Part shown: piece by piece, positions 23,207 through 38,600 of the stretch
How positions within the stretch are numbered: position 1 is the first letter of the stretch
Layout of the letters: each line of letters begins with the position of its first letter
Source: Chaetorhynchus papuensis
Taxonomy: Eukaryota > Chordata > Aves > Passeriformes > Rhipiduridae
Assembly: GCA_013396525.1 (NCBI GenBank)
Contig: VWYX01000904.1
Coordinates: 124,001-188,000 of the forward strand
Direction: 5' to 3'
DNA: 64,000 nucleotides
Notes under the pieces: model-generated
What the model was told of the DNA's origin: nothing
The model's database searches: none
Seen by the model: the letters and a program-made list of their open reading frames with translations, nothing else
Position numbers and translations under genes: made by a program

Positions 23207-26200
23207 TGAAGGTCTAAAGGTTGTACGTCTAGTTAGCAGCTCAGCACGCTCTGAAGGTATCATCAATAAAGGTCAAGAGGAACAAAGTTATGACAGTGAA
23301 CTTTAAAATCCCTGACAGAATGCTACCCCTCAGTTACCAGGTGCACTCCTTTGTTATTCACACCAAACTGTTTGTCCATTTATAGAAAGCTTTATTGATT
23401 TACACAGGCACTCATTTGTCATGCCCAGTGCAGTGTATTAAGAGCTGTCCAAGCACTTCAAATGTACTCAGCAATTTTTTCCTGCCCTCAGCCTCTGATT
23501 TCGTATACTTTCGTGGTCACAGCTTCCTACAGCACATGAGAGGACAAACGCTGCTGTTGGCAAGAAGTGATGCTGTTGCTTTTTTTCCTCAGGTTCTTAG
23601 AGCATTTTTGGTAAGATGCTGTTCTGGGAAGAGTTTACCATTTGAACCACCTCTGTGTCTTTGGTCACAGGGAAATTTTTGCATTTTTCATTTTTCTGTT
23701 ATGCAGAAAATTTGTCCTTCGAAAGACTAATCTGACAAATTGTCAGAGAAAAGTTTAACACCATACTTATGCTGGTCAGAAGAACTGAAAATTACATTTG
23801 TGCTTTTAAATCAATGTAATTGTAGCAACAAAAGCCTTAATTTAATTCTAGCACTGTAACAGCATTTCCACCGGCCACTTTCCAGTGCATTTTATATTAG
23901 TAAAGACAGCTCTTTGCTAGGAGTAAAATAAAAACTGCACCTCAAGGGCACCTGTCAACATCTGGATGTTTCCACCTTGTCCTTTACACTTTTTCCACAA
24001 CAGATCAACACTGGGCAGCCACGGAGTGTGTCCCTGCTGAGCAGCTCTGCTCCCTGGCCCCACATCCCCAGGACACTGAGCCTGGCCAGTGCTAGTTACT
24101 GACGCAATAAGCAGTGAATTTAGTGGAATAACACTTAAGAAAAGTGCATTTTTTTTCAAATGTCCCAGTCTTAACTATTTCTTCTGGATCATGGAGATGG
24201 GAGAAAAAAACAAACAAACAAAAAAAACCCACCAAAACCAACAAATTAGTGATGACAACCAGGCTTCTCACCCTTGCTTCAAAACACTTAGCCTTCTCAG
24301 TAGCATAATTTTCTGTTTTATTTTTTAATAGCCTGCTATATTTGACCCCACTTAAAACATTTGACATATTTTATCTGAAATACTCAGCTACTGTTGAACT
24401 CCCATTCACTTAAAACACAGCACAAAAGTCATATATATATGATGCTAAATAATAAAGCACAGAACTACACAAGTGTCAATTATAATTCTGTCTATAAAAA
24501 GGCCACATTAAACCTTACTGGGCAGCACTGGTGGGGATCATTCTTGCAATTCACAGCTTCAGCAATATTTTTGCAATTCTTTACTGCTACAAAACTGTAT
24601 TAAATCTCAAAAGCAGTCCATCTCCCAGGCCATGCTCTGCTCTAACTGTGCCACCCACGGGTTTGTAGACTCACAGAAAGCAGTACACCCTTCTGAAGTA
24701 TGCTAGAAATCAGAAGATATTTATTCAACATCAGGAAAGTAACCACTTAAGGTTACAAAAAACCCCTTGGGTTTAAATGTTGCTAAGAAAAAGCAGCCCA
24801 AGGTCTCTGCAGCTTCTTAAGATGCCTCACCAATTATTGATGAGCAGATTCATGTCTTTAAACATGAATTTACAGCAGAAATTATGTAACCATTTTAAAA
24901 TTTGTGTTGGTTTCATGCTGTCAGAGATCGGAACACAGAACTTGCTCATTTATCTGCACATTTCCAGCAGATTGCATGAAGAGACTCCCACCCACAGATC
25001 TGGGTGGGGCTCATAACCACAGAGATCTTTCTGCTGAGCCAGTTCACACAAGAAGAAACAAGGGGTGCCCAACTTAAATGAGGAAGCCTCCCTTTGGAAA
25101 GAAGGGCATAACTAGAATTTGATCCTTCAAATCTACTCAAATTGGATAAATGTACAAACTTCAAGACCTGAATCAAATGAGATTCATACACTGCTGATAA
25201 GACTGTGTCCTAAAAATGACTAAAGTAAACCTCATATTCCAGGAATTCCTCTGTTAAATACCTTTATTCCTCTCCCTGCCCCCGAATCTGGGGCTGGAAA
25301 TTTTCAACTGGTTCAGGAATGATAATATTTGTCTTTTCTTCTTTTGGTTAACTCTATAGTTAAGAATGACAAGCCTTTAAAACCTTCAACATTTTCCCTT
25401 CTGACACCACAGAAATGTTTGGAGTTGACATTTTAAAGAGAAGGTTAGGAATAGGTCTGGCAAAACAGACAGCGTTATAAGCACAGGCCTATCTTCAAGC
25501 AAATAATCACCTAGGCTACTACTAACAGATAGATCAATAACAGTGTTGTGTGTTTACCTGCATGCAAATTGCAGAAAACATCAAATTTTACCTCTATTTA
25601 CAGAGATCATAGTAGACTCTCAGCATTTCCACTGGTAAAGCACTGTCAATACAGGCCTTTGCACCAATGGGTTAAAATTATGAAGGGTGTCTTTTTTTGT
25701 TTCCCAAAACATTCTTCCAAATGAGCACATATAAAACATTTTTTGAGGACAAGAAGAGGTCTGAATAAACAGAGAGAGGCAGCAAACAACTGTATTTCCT
25801 AAAGACATGGTCTATATAACACACACGCACTTGATAAACCATAGAGGTACAAGCATGGGGAGCCAAAAGCCCCACCAAGACTCCCACTCCATTCTTTTTC
25901 CCCCCTTCTTGTTTTAAGGGATTTGTTCCCTTACGGAATTGCTGTCCTTAAGAACTGAGAGCATTTCACTCTGACAGACTCACTGTGCTTTCCCATGCAA
26001 TATTCACAGACAGTCATTTCTTCTACCAAACAAATAAAAATCCCTGCTCCATGGAAAAAGGTCTGAGATCCTGAAATTGTGAGTTTGATCCTCAAACTAA
26101 GATTCTTACAATTAACACAGATGGATAAAGGTGAGTGGTGTGGACCTGATTAATCCAAAATGGCATTTTGTGTTTAACATTAACTTGTATGTGACACATA

Positions 26201-29200
26201 CCTAAGTATCTTTGCACTGAAACCTCTTTTAGGAGCCAATCAAATCAGATCTGGTCAGTTGCATTTGTTTCAATTTTTCTTCCAAAAGAAATTCTAACTC
26301 TTTGAAATAGTAATTACTTGATGAATTTGATAATAGTAATTATAAGTAAAGATTAGTTGAAAACCTTTGACTATCTGTAAACCCAAGTTCAATACAAAAC
26401 CTACAGTGCAGTCATTTGTAAAGAAAATATTTGGTTTGCTTTGCAAGGAAACATTTTGGAGAAGACTTTTATCAAATTTAGGAGTGACACTGAAACCAAT
26501 TACTACATTTTTTAAAACGTAGTTTTTATTTTCTTTTTATCTTTTTTTTTTAAAATTCAGATCTTGATGAAAACTCATATATTTTAAGACTGTTTTCATG
26601 CAATAAGAAAGAGCACTTCAGAATTTACTGTAAGTGAGTTATCCTTCAAAGCTGGGCAATTTTGACCATGAGCTCACTGACACTGTGACAGTTTTGTACT
26701 TGCTGTGATTCCATTATCCACACCTGAGTAGCACACTCAGCTTCAAGGTTCATCTAATGGGGAGGTTGAAAGGAATAGGGCATTTCAGATCTGTATATGA
26801 AAATTAATCTCTGGGCCACTTTATCCCAGCAGAAAACACTTCCTATTTCCCCCCTCTTGCCTCTGAGATGCTCAGAGAAAATACAGAAATGCTATTACTG
26901 ATCCTTGGCACCGGGAAGTGGGTATGGAAAAGGAAGTCCAAGGGACAAACTGCCTTTACAGGTAGAAAACCCGGAAATTAAGTATCAGGAAGACAAGGAT
27001 TACATAAAGTATATTCAGGATTTTTTTTTTAATTTCTAGAAATTCTACCAAGAGCAGCTCTTCTCCACTAAAGTAGCTTTTCTATGGTTTTTTCTAATAA
27101 TATTGGACTGAAAATAAAATATAATTTCACAGGTCAGTGCAAAAAAAATGGCTTTAATGCTGTAACTGGTGCTTCCAGGCTGCTCAGTGCACCCGAACTG
27201 AAGGGCTGCTATTAAATGATAGTAAACAGTGAAAATTTGGAGCTCAATTTGGCACTGTCTTCAAGGAACACCAACACCAACCTCCTCCCCACTCGCCCAT
27301 TCCACTCCTCCAAGGAAATTAAGCAATTGAGTTTGCTCATGGGGGCTGATGATAGAAACAAAATATTCAGACTTTACTGCATTCCTGCTTTTTGTCCCCT
27401 CATTTAACGTACAATCTACAACACAAATGTATCCCATACCCAATTAGTTTGGATCTCACTGGAAGGTAAAACAGCAGATGTTTTGCTCTGACTTCAGAGA
27501 AAGTGGATGCTGAATATTTATCAAGAAATACTTTTTCCTAATTATTTATTCTAAGTTCCTTCAGTTAGTTCAAAGAAAAGTAATTATGAAATAAAATGAT
27601 TTAAACTGACAGTGTGGAAAACACCGATTCCATACGCTTGAATGTCACAGTCACTGGTTGGGTGATGGGAAACTCATACCAGTTCTCTGCTATGCAAGTG
27701 GGAAAATCTTTCCTTCTTCTTTTCCAAAGAAACATGTATGAGTTTTTCTGAAATGGAAAAAATAAAATATACAACTGGTTTTCCATTTTAAAAAAATGCC
27801 CCTTGAGCCTTTTTTTATTTGAATTCCGAGAAAAAGAATGACGTTTCTTTGTTATACTATGCAATAGATTTAAAAATTATGTGATGGTATAATTGATACT
27901 GCCACGAAGTATTTTTATACATAATAAAATATAAAATATATTCTTTTCCTCCTCCTATGCTGAATCATTTTACTCTGTTCCTTTAAAGACTTCAAGTTAA
28001 AAGCTTTCCACCACAATAAGCTATTAATGTCGACTGTTTCACAGTTCACAACATAAATTTATAACAAGTTTTCCTGTTTTAACTACATGGGAGCACTGAG
28101 TTATTCCTGAAGGCGATGTTTCCTGCAATTCCACTCTCTCCATCAGAAGTCACCCATAAGTCAAGCTCCCCAGGTATTTCAAAATGAACTTCTCTTGATG
28201 GCCTCGGTTATTTCTGTCCCTCCCAGCTAAGGAGTCGTGAAGCCAAGTGGAGCAGGACAGGTATTGGTGCTGGGTTATGGAGAGCATGAAATGCCACATA
28301 ACATGCAGCAATTGTTTTGTAGCCAGTAGCCAACTCCTTATAACTGAATCACAGAATTACTGCTCATTTCCAGCTAGCTGAAATGAAACTCCATTTGCAA
28401 ATATCACCGTGTTTCTCCTGAGAGCTTTGAACGCTTTTCTCTTTTGTTCTTACAGGCACACCAAGAATTGGGCAATGTCCCTTGCTCCACACAGCAACAT
28501 GTGGTTTTGCAGTGACATTTGTTAAATTGAAAGTTCTGATTCATTTAATTTTTAATCTTTTACAGCGAATTTGCAGCGTAATTGTATTTGGCCCAAAAGA
28601 ACAACAGCCCAGGCCTCAAATTCTGCCTTTTAAAAGATTCAGCAGATTGGAGTTTTGTCTGGTTTTTTTCTGCCCTGTGCAGACTGTGCTCACTTAGAGT
28701 AAGATGGGATGAGGATCCTGTGGAAACCGATGTGGCAGCAGCTGATTGTGATCCTAACGAGTTATATGAAATATCTCCTAGTGAGCTGGCAGACATCACT
28801 CCATCCACATTGCCTGTTGGGCTTGGATGAGCTGCGAGTGTCCTGATCTCCAGTGATTTTTCTGACCATCACAGTGACCAGATAAGAGCTCACACCGTGG
28901 TGTGGCCTTGGATCCAATGAACTGGGTTTCTTTTACAGGAAATGGGAAGAGGAACTGCAGCTGCTGCTGGGCTTTCCTGGAGCTCAGCCAGAGTGACTCC
29001 CCAAAATGTACAGACCACAACTCTGAGGAGCTGCTCCTGTTACGCTGCAGTGCTCCCAAGGCAGACTCCCAGTTATAACAGGACATCTCCCTAAATTATT
29101 AGGGAAGCCCTAAGGAAGTCACCTGCCAGGACAAAATCGTATCCCACAATACCAAAGTAAAAGACAGGCCTGTTGGGAACTTTTTCCCGCACACAAGAGA

Positions 29201-29637
29201 GATGTGCCAGACGAATTTTTCTACTTGGATATTTTTATAGCTTTGTACATTGTGAAAACAGAAAATAAAAACCTCTACAGAAACATATATGTTCAAGCCA
29301 GCTACATAGAAAGCAAATTCCATTTGTAATAATATATTATTAAGTGCTCCTGTGCCATATTAAACTCTTTCTCAATTATTAACTCAACCTTGCTCTTCAG
29401 CATATGCAATTTGTCTCAGATTTTGTTCTTTGTACTTCCATTTGTTGGTAGACTACATTCTATGAGGTCCAAGAAATGCCTTGGATTAAAACTTTGGGAG
29501 AATGTGGCAAACCAGAAGTTCTTAAAAAAACAAGGTTTGGCTGACAATCCCAGTCTCATATGGCACATAATTCAGGTCAAAGTTGATGGAATTCAGTGGT
29601 GCCCCAGTAAGAAGCTCAGGCATGAAAAGCACAGCAC

Positions 29638-29655
29638 CAGCAGCAGCAGCAGCAG
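29638..29655. repeat. CAG trinucleotide tract, six units
   Basis: Six uninterrupted CAG units lie in intronic sequence. On the minus strand, the sense of NCKAP5, these read CTG. The length is short and stable by the standards of known expansions. Confidence 0.9.
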
Positions 29656-32600
29656 CCCAGCCCTGATCTACAGAATGAGCCAAATTCACATCATCCATAA
29701 TTAAACACAGCTCAAGTGCAGCCACTGGAACTGCACCCACCTTCTCATGTCTAAATTTGATAGCCAAATACAATAACACTGGTATCAACGATGAGGAAAT
29801 GTTGCTGTTATCTTATTCCAAGCTCCTGTTCAAGAGCAGGATCAGTGATTAATCAATTGGCCTAAAGGGAAAATGCAGAGAAAAGAACGAAAATAAATCG
29901 ATGTATGAAATACTATGCAATGTCACATATATCTAGAATTGATCACATTACTGCTCTGTCAGATTGGCCTGCAATTGGGAAATATTCCTGCCTGGCAGAT
30001 GTCACCAGTGAGGCAAATCACTAACTCAAAATCAGGAGCAATTCTCATCTCTTCTTTTTATTCAATGTCTCTGTGAAAAATGCAGGTTTTGCCTAATACT
30101 AGCAAAGTTCTTTTTTTGCAATGAACTAAGAATACCTACTTTTACTCATCTAATTGGGTAAAATTTTGAATAGTTATCCTGGGGTCTCTTCAAAGGGCAA
30201 AATATTTGAGAAAAAGAGTATAAAAACGACTATCACTGGAATGGAAAAAAACCTATATTGTGCAAGAGGAGCCAGGAGGAAGACACAAACTGTTCCCTTA
30301 AAAATGGAGTTATGTCAACACTATCTGCAAAGAACTGCTAAAGCTGGCTCAGGTTGCTCATGCATCGTTCCACTGAGGCCAATACTCTGGTTCTCAAGAA
30401 GAGCTAACTAGCTCAAATGAGAGATTTTTCATGCAGCTACACTGCTCCTGCTACCTGAACTACTTTGCATGGCAGGGTATTATATAAAAAGATGATGCTG
30501 TTTATAAAGTTTGCAACAGAGCCTTTTTCTCTGCTTCACACCTCCTACCTTAATTGAATCAAATTTATGCATGTATGTGTGTAACAGTGATCTCTGCACA
30601 GCACTGGGGAGATGCTTCAGTGTCTAACAAAATCCTTTTTGTGATGATACAGATCACAGTTAAGGTTACAGAAAGAACAGTGGTCATTATTGGTAACAGC
30701 AGCTAAAGTATAATGACATCAAACAGGACTGAAGGAAATTACCAAGGGGCAGGCAACAGGCTTTTCTCTGACACCTGTCTAAGGTCTGAATATACAAACT
30801 CCACAAGGTTCAAAAGATGAGAAAGGAGGAGCTATTGCAGGCAATTAAGGAGAAACTTCTCTTCACTGATCTCTTCACTGAAAAGGCTCTGCTCATTTCC
30901 AGATTAGCATTAACTGTTAAGAGAAATGCTAACCAAGTCTTGCAGCAGGACAGATACAACACAGGAAACCACTTTAACTGCTGTTTAAACACACAGCAGC
31001 CTCACATAATGCACAACCCTCACACCCATTTCTCAGCTGATCTGAAACTGTTGCTTCAATAACTTCACAGAGGATTTTGTCTAGCAAATTAGCCAATGTG
31101 TTCTTAGAGTTTAACAGAAAGCTGAATGAAAAACTCAGGTTTTACTTGCTTCCTCTATTTAAATTAACTTAGTCCTGAAAAACTTAAATGTTAAGACCCA
31201 GAACACTTAAAATCAGGAGGGTTTTTCTGGAGGAACAGACCATTTGACTGAAGACAAGAAGGAAACCTGCAGGCTTGTTAAAGGGAAACAGCTGTAATCA
31301 CCAACGGGGCCTTTCTCCTAAATAATTTCCAAGTCTTGGCCCTGTCTGAGTACACACTACCCAGAAGAGGAACAGGAAAACCCATGAATCACAAAGATGA
31401 ACGAGCGCTGTCACCACATGAGATGGAAGGCCAGCAGGGATCACAGGTGCTCCTGTGAGAAGGGAAGAAACTCTGCCCTCTAGATGGCATTATGTGCCTG
31501 CAGATCCCAGATGGAGCTGGAGAGCCCTGCCAGGCAAGGTACCCACGTCTCCACCTGCGTGTGAGCCCGGAGGTCAGCAGGATCAGGTGGCAGCTCCTGG
31601 TCTGCATGGGAAGGTGAGAGCTGCACATTCCTGACGGGCAGAGCAGGAGCTGTCCTGGGCAGGGACCTGCTCTGGCTGTCCCCCGTGGGAAGCAGAGGAA
31701 TGGTGCTCAGCCTAAGGTGAAAAACAGTGGAGGATCTGACCCCACATGGGGAAAGACAACTTAACTGGAAGGGGTAGGCAATATGAGAAAATATGTAATA
31801 AAAACCAAAAACAAACAGAAAAAAAACCCCTGTCCTTACAAATAAACAAAACTCTCCTTGACTTTTAATAGCATCTGAAACAGGCAAATAAATGTACACT
31901 AAAATGTGCATGTAGCTATCCACATCCAGCACGTGAGGCTGTTCTGTATCCATGCATAGCTTTTCTGACTATACACTGAAATTCAACACTTACTTAGTGA
32001 TAATCAGGTATCTCCAGAACCATCAGCAAAAATCAGTTTCACGCATAATGGACCGATGTCAAACTATTCCACTTTTGATTTATCTATCCTCTCTATGTAT
32101 TTATAACTAATCTTAAAATCTGTGCCTGTCACCATGACAGATTAAGCAGACCTAAAAATAATCTTTTGGGTATTTTCTGCTGTGGACTACCAAATTAGCT
32201 GCATAATAAAGCCAGTGAATATCGAATTTCAGGAGTATGTTAATCATACAGATTTCACATGTGGAGTTAAGCATTTCCCAGCACAGAAGCCAACCCTTAC
32301 AGGCTGATGTTCAGCACAATGCCCGTAATTCCAGTGTATGAGTGTAAGTATACCTGCCCAGAATCCCTGCCATAATCTCCAATGCTGTATTTCCACAAGA
32401 TGAACAAAAAAGAAATCAGTACCAAATTAAGAAAAAGTGCATTGCCATGCAGATTTCATAACTGTTGAAGCATTTTCAAGGTCAGTAAAGAGAAATTATT
32501 TTACTATATAAGAGTTGTAAGGGATTCAGCTTTAACAGCTGAGGTAAATTAATTGGGATTTCCTATGCAGCCAGTGGAGAACGTCCAAAGAATACTAGGA

Positions 32601-35600
32601 TTTTTAAAATAATGTTAGTTTGAAATGAACTGCAACTATTTATTTAGTTTATGAACTGTAGAACTGTCATTACTGTCAGCCAAATTGCATGCATTAGTAT
32701 GTAAATTAAAAATACAGGGCATGATTCTAAACATCTCTGTCACATAGAAGCTTTCCTTTGGAACAAGTGCCACTGTGAGTAATGAGCAGGCTCACAGAAA
32801 GGGCTTGTGGAGAGCCAGGCCCAGAGTGCAGAGCTGAGAGAAACTATTTAAAAAACTCCTGAGCCTCGCTCTCCGAAATGATAGATGTGTGGGGATAAAC
32901 ACAGCCACCTAGATCTATAACACAGGCCTGGAAAAATCTCATTCCACTCAGCAGAGAGAGTGGATTTTCAATTGTACCACACGCCTGATTGCTAGGAAAG
33001 GTGAGTTACATTAACTGCCGATTATCTGCGAGAAGGCACCACACTTGGAAAGAAGGGCACTGAAAAACTATCATTGGATTATAAAAGGCAGACAGAAATA
33101 GCAGATTCCTTCACTGCAGCCTAGCAAGGACTGTGTGCAGAATACAGTTAGCATTCATTTCAACAGAGAAAATCTGACAGGTTTAATAAAACCGAGATGA
33201 TTTTCCTTGACTTCTGTGACTTACCTTTTCTTCACCGACTACACCTATTCCTCAGACCTTCTGGCACCAAATCATTATTCTTGTGGCCATATTCAATACT
33301 CTGTTGTGAATGAACTATTCTAGAATGAACTCTGTGAACTATTTAAAGACTGCTGTGTTAGCCAGCTAAGTACCACAGATCTTTCTCTGTAAGAAAAGAG
33401 CCATTGGACTGGAACTTGGAAAACCATAGAAAAAAATTAATTTATAACCTGTTTTTTACAAGCAATATGTGTTATTCCATTTGGCTGTGGTAAAATGAAC
33501 ATTAAATGCTTATCTATGTTCTCATTTGTTTCGATAAAATTTCCAGATCACAATATATTGTCTTGAGGATTCTATAGTTTACCTACAATTTTCACAACAG
33601 CATGCACCAAAACTCAGGAAAAAAAAATCACCACTGTACGTGAACTAAAGGATATTCTAAACAGTACCCTGACTAAAATATTAATGTGAAGTAAAAAACC
33701 TGCATTTAAGATATATGCATATATTGCATTTTCTCCCACCTGAAAAATGTTGGATTCACTGCCCTGGAAAAAGAGCATTTTATATCACTCTGCCTTGAGA
33801 CGGAAGAAATCAGGAACAGCACAAGTTACTCACTCCTTTCCTATGTGCCTTGTACCTCTCTGGGATACACTGATATGTGTGATGAGCACTGATGCTAGAA
33901 AGTAACTTTCATTAAAACCTGTTTACTGCATAAGCAGACTAAAGGAGAAAATTCTGATATGCAGCAAAATTCACGAGTAGTTGAAGGAGTACGACACGAT
34001 GACACACTTAAAACAGTTAAACGGTGTTTTAAGACACAACAGAGCAGGAATAACAGTTGAAGCATACTCTGTTGAGCACTTGGCTGAATTAGCAAATTCC
34101 TACAGATTACTGCTTTGTGGGTATCTCCAACTACAAAACTGAGAGTTGATCTGGAAGCTTTTACCTTTCCAACACGTGCCAAAAACTCAGAAGCTCTGCA
34201 TGTTGTGACCCAAAACATTTAACTTCTGAACCACTGCCGTGGTGTGTCACGGGAGATCCAATCTGATACTCTTTTATTTTCCCTTAGACCCAGTCAGAAA
34301 AGAAAACAATACCATTTGTAACTCAGACCAAAATTCCCAGGAGGCACCACGGTTGATTTTAGAAAGCATTTTAAGCTTTGGTTGAACTGTATAGTGAGAA
34401 AAATGCAGATAAGCACGGCCTTCTCTACGCCTCTTGGAGCATGAAGACAATGACTTAATGTACAGTTATTTACATTAAGGGATTTTCCCATTTCGGGCCA
34501 TGGAACTGTTTGGTGAACAGTGGATCAGAAATCTGTCTCTGATGATAGCAGGAAATGGTTACAGCACCGACAGAGTAAATCTGAACAGCTCTTCTTACAT
34601 CCAGTGGGCAGAGCTATTTTCAACACCCCTGTTGTAAATTCATATCCCTTCTAGATCATCTTGATTTTTCCACGCAAAAAAAGAAATTGCCGTGAATTTC
34701 AACTGACTTAGGGAAAAAAACCAAAAACCATAAAGGGAGAGAGAAAAATAGAAAGATCAATATTTTACATGCCTGCAAGAAATACATCCTCTTCTCTTAA
34801 ATACTCACCACACACTAACTGAATTGAGCTGCCTGCCTGGAAGAGGTTCCTATTGGGCGTCATTCCTACGAGAATATTACTTCCAGTACCATCCCAACAG
34901 GTAACTCTGTGTCAGCTGTGGAGCTCCACACCCTCGTGGGATGGCTGGAAAAGCCACAGTGGAAGATGTGAAATGGCAGAAGGGCTACAAACATGGGGGA
35001 AGGACGTGCTTTTGAAGCTCAGTGGCTTCAGCAGGAGCAGGTGAGGGCAGGCAGCAGGACAAGAGCACCCCAGGGCACAACGGCAAGGAGAAACAGGTAG
35101 CAGCCATGAGATTTGCATCCCAAAGACCAACTGAGCCACTGAGGGCCTACAGCAGATGAGCTCAAGCATCAACAGGTTATAGAAAACATTCAGCTCGGTT
35201 TTAATTTAAAATTCACTCCGTTATTGGAAAGCTGAAACAGTTTGTCAATACTGTTATCTGGAAAGAGCTGGAATAAACTGGGCTGGTTTTGAAACCATTG
35301 ATGCAATTCCGTGCTGATTCATTATCAGCCACTGTGTAAGTTTGGAAATAAGACTTTCCCTGCCTCATTGTCTGATCCCTCACTATAAAAAAACAAAGGA
35401 GTTCTGAGGCACAGTTCAGAAAACTAATTATAAAAGTCTCCTACTGAAAAGATTTAAAAGTAAAATAATCCAATAATTAGAATTAAGTGGGTTGGTCTTT
35501 GGTGACAAATCAGCATAATGAATCTAGTTACGTGGATGGCCAAGGCATTGGGCTAAGAAGAGGCTTCTGGCTGAATCAGATTAAACACATTGGCTGGAAC

Positions 35601-38600
35601 GAGACTGGTTGCTATAAAATTTTTAGAATCTTTCCACAAAATATTTAAAAGTTTCATGATTTTTCTTCTTTTGCATCTTAGTCAAGTGATTCACATTTCC
35701 TATACACCAGTGAATCAGCTGACTTTCAATAAACAAGAAGCCTTTCCCCACAGATATTTTCAGAAACTCGGGCTCTTCACGCCTGCATATGGTGTTATTC
35801 TTTCCATGGAAAAGAAAATTATTAGTTTTCTTACCATTTTACATTGCAATACATGGAAAATAATTTTAAAAAAACCAAACAAGAGAAAATAAAGAGCAAA
35901 ATAAAAATCACCAGCATCCCATTCAAAGTTATCTTCTCAATCCACTCAGAGGAATTATGTACCCTCCTCATATTTCTTTTTTATAGTTCATAGTTCATTG
36001 CTATCATGTCTTTCTTCCTCTGCAGAGTAGTAAAAACATAATATCGGAAATACTTGACATACTTCCTCATTTGTTTTAATGGTGATGATACAAGGGAAAT
36101 TACCCCTCTAATATATTTGGACATTCAGCTTATTATCCTGAGTGAGTTTTCTCCCAGAGCTCAATTTATTAAAACAAAACACATCTTTCTATGACAAACT
36201 GCAAAGGGTAAGAGGGCAAAATTCTTTAATTAAAATTAGAGTGGTTTCATGATTCTACCCCAGCAGATCCTGCTCCTGCAGCAGCTTAGTTTACTGAAAC
36301 TTTCATTGAGTCTCACTCACCCGCAAGCAATGAGATTTTCACACATGAATTAGGCTTTTCATTCGATAACTTCAAGGTTACAATCTAATGCTACCCCAGT
36401 GGTTTGCTGAAAAATGCAAGGCTGGGAGCAGCCCTCAATCAGTGTTTTTTGAGGCCAGTGGAACTCGTGCCCGTTGCAGAGGGGAAAGGGGACACTCAGG
36501 AAACCTTTGTTGGCAATGTTTATTTTAATTTGAATGCAAATCCTGTGGTTTTAACAAGGTGTTAGCTGTGCACTGTCCCAGGCTGTGGTGGCTAAACCAC
36601 CTCCTCTGATATTACAGGTGTGCTGCCAGGGCACAAAAGGATGGACTCTTGAGGATGTGGGAAATCTGCAGCTGAGATGGAAACTGAACCCGTTCTTCCT
36701 GAGTCTTCACCCAGTCTCACACTCCCCTTTCCTCTCGAGGGAAGGGGAGGACACGAAGAGTGTCACAGGACACCATCCACAAAATTCATGCATCTTACAA
36801 AACACCTTTTTTACTGTCAAAGCAAAGCACTGTCCAACACAACCTGCATTAAGTTCTCCTTGGTCATTTGGTCTGGAGCAATCCCAGACAGCTCACTTTC
36901 TTCATGAGCAGCCAAAAGCAAACTCTTTGTAAGCAAGTTGCACTACTGCAGTTGCAAAGAAGGAAGTCCAAAAGAGCTGGAACATTTCACAGAGTCAGAC
37001 ACAGCTATTTCATACTGAATTACTGCATAAATGTCTGTGCAAATGACAGACTTTAATGAGCCTTCAAAGCTGACACAGTATTTATCACTGATTAAACTTT
37101 TAAAATCAAAGTAACTATAGCTTTTACAGACATGTTTAGATTAAGACTGACATTAATGCTGTATATCAGTTTAAATCACCTGCAATTATGCAGGTGCTTG
37201 GTGCTTGCATTTCAGTCATTTGAGGTTAAATTGGGGCAGAGAACCCCTAGCTCCATATTGGCTAACAAAGCTCTGGGACACTCTTAAGGCCTTTACAGAC
37301 ACTGTTTGTCTAATAGCAAATATTCTTAAACCTTTCCTCTGTGGACTGTAAATGTGTAAATTGCTCTTGCTGGAAAAAAGAAATAGTAGACAATCTCGAA
37401 ATGAAAATCCATATAACACCTAACATACCCAGGAGAGCAAATTAGGGCTTTGTGAAAAATCTTCAACTTGTGTGTCTATGACTTTGGAAAGATAACATTA
37501 CTGTCTAACTGTAATTGTGAAAATTGTGAAAAAATCTGGAATTGCTGTATGGGCGTTGATGCATGTCCAGAATAAATTATATGTTTTGTATATTTCTGGT
37601 TACAATTTATAAACAAAAAATTTGCAATTCTTCTAGTGATTAAGGCAGAATTAAAAAAAGGAAATTCCACCATGGAGTTCATATGTTATTCCCCATATTT
37701 CATTAATATTTCATCTTTTGCAGCACTCCAAATACACAGAGAATATATCAGAGAATTTCTTCTTCTTTGTAAGAGTTAGAAGGCATTTGATCATAACTGC
37801 TGAAGTAAATTAAATGGCATTTCAAGAGCAGCCAACTAAAAATGCTGAAGGCACAAAGGAATTTTGATATCCAGGAAATCACAATTAATTTCAACAGTGT
37901 AAAACGGGATACAAGATGGTGCAAACCATTTTTTATTTGTCATCTGTTTCACTTGATTAGGAACGTATGGCATTTATCAGTCAGCAGAGTGGAAATAGAT
38001 TTTGCTGTAAATGACAAAGGATGTAAAAAAGAATTACAGGCAAAAGGAGCAATGGGAGAATATGTGTAGATATCTCTTATCAAAGTATGTGATAGCTTTC
38101 ACTTGGGCTGACTACAAAGATACTTTATTATACTGACTTGTATTGTTGAGTGAGAAAATTTCTAGGATAAACAGTAGTTAATAAGACATACAGGGTATTA
38201 CTGAAATTTATTTGGTAATACAATTGACAGAAAAAAAAAAAGAAAGAATGTTAAATACAACTCCCATGATATGGAAGTTATTTAAAGAAAATTCTCTGTG
38301 AAACTGAAGCCTTGCTCCTTTTCTCATTCTTAGATTTCCTGCTCCAGATCCAGCTGACCAGGATGACTACACGTTTTGTCCCACTCACAGAAACTCCTGA
38401 GCAAAACCACCACATGCTTCACATCTACCATGTAAGTACTCCAGAAAGGGCAGAAACAATTTGGTCTACATATGGAACAGGAATTATTTTCCCATACAGA
38501 CTTTCCAAACAAAAGTAACTAAATAATCTGTTATATTGTACATGTGCTGGTGGAGCTACCCATTTATCCCTGTGCTGGTGGATTGCTTTTCTCTTTTGGT

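Noticed and set aside
28582..28830. 82-codon plus-strand frame with an acidic end (PNELYEISPSELADITPSTL)
   Set aside because: The acidic segment looks protein-like, but there is no family match, no consistent splice pair, and an equally open frame runs opposite.
31480..31953. 157-codon open frame on the minus strand
   Set aside because: Low-complexity hydrophobic start, no recognisable domain and no splice support. It lies partly in a GC-rich patch where long open frames occur by chance.
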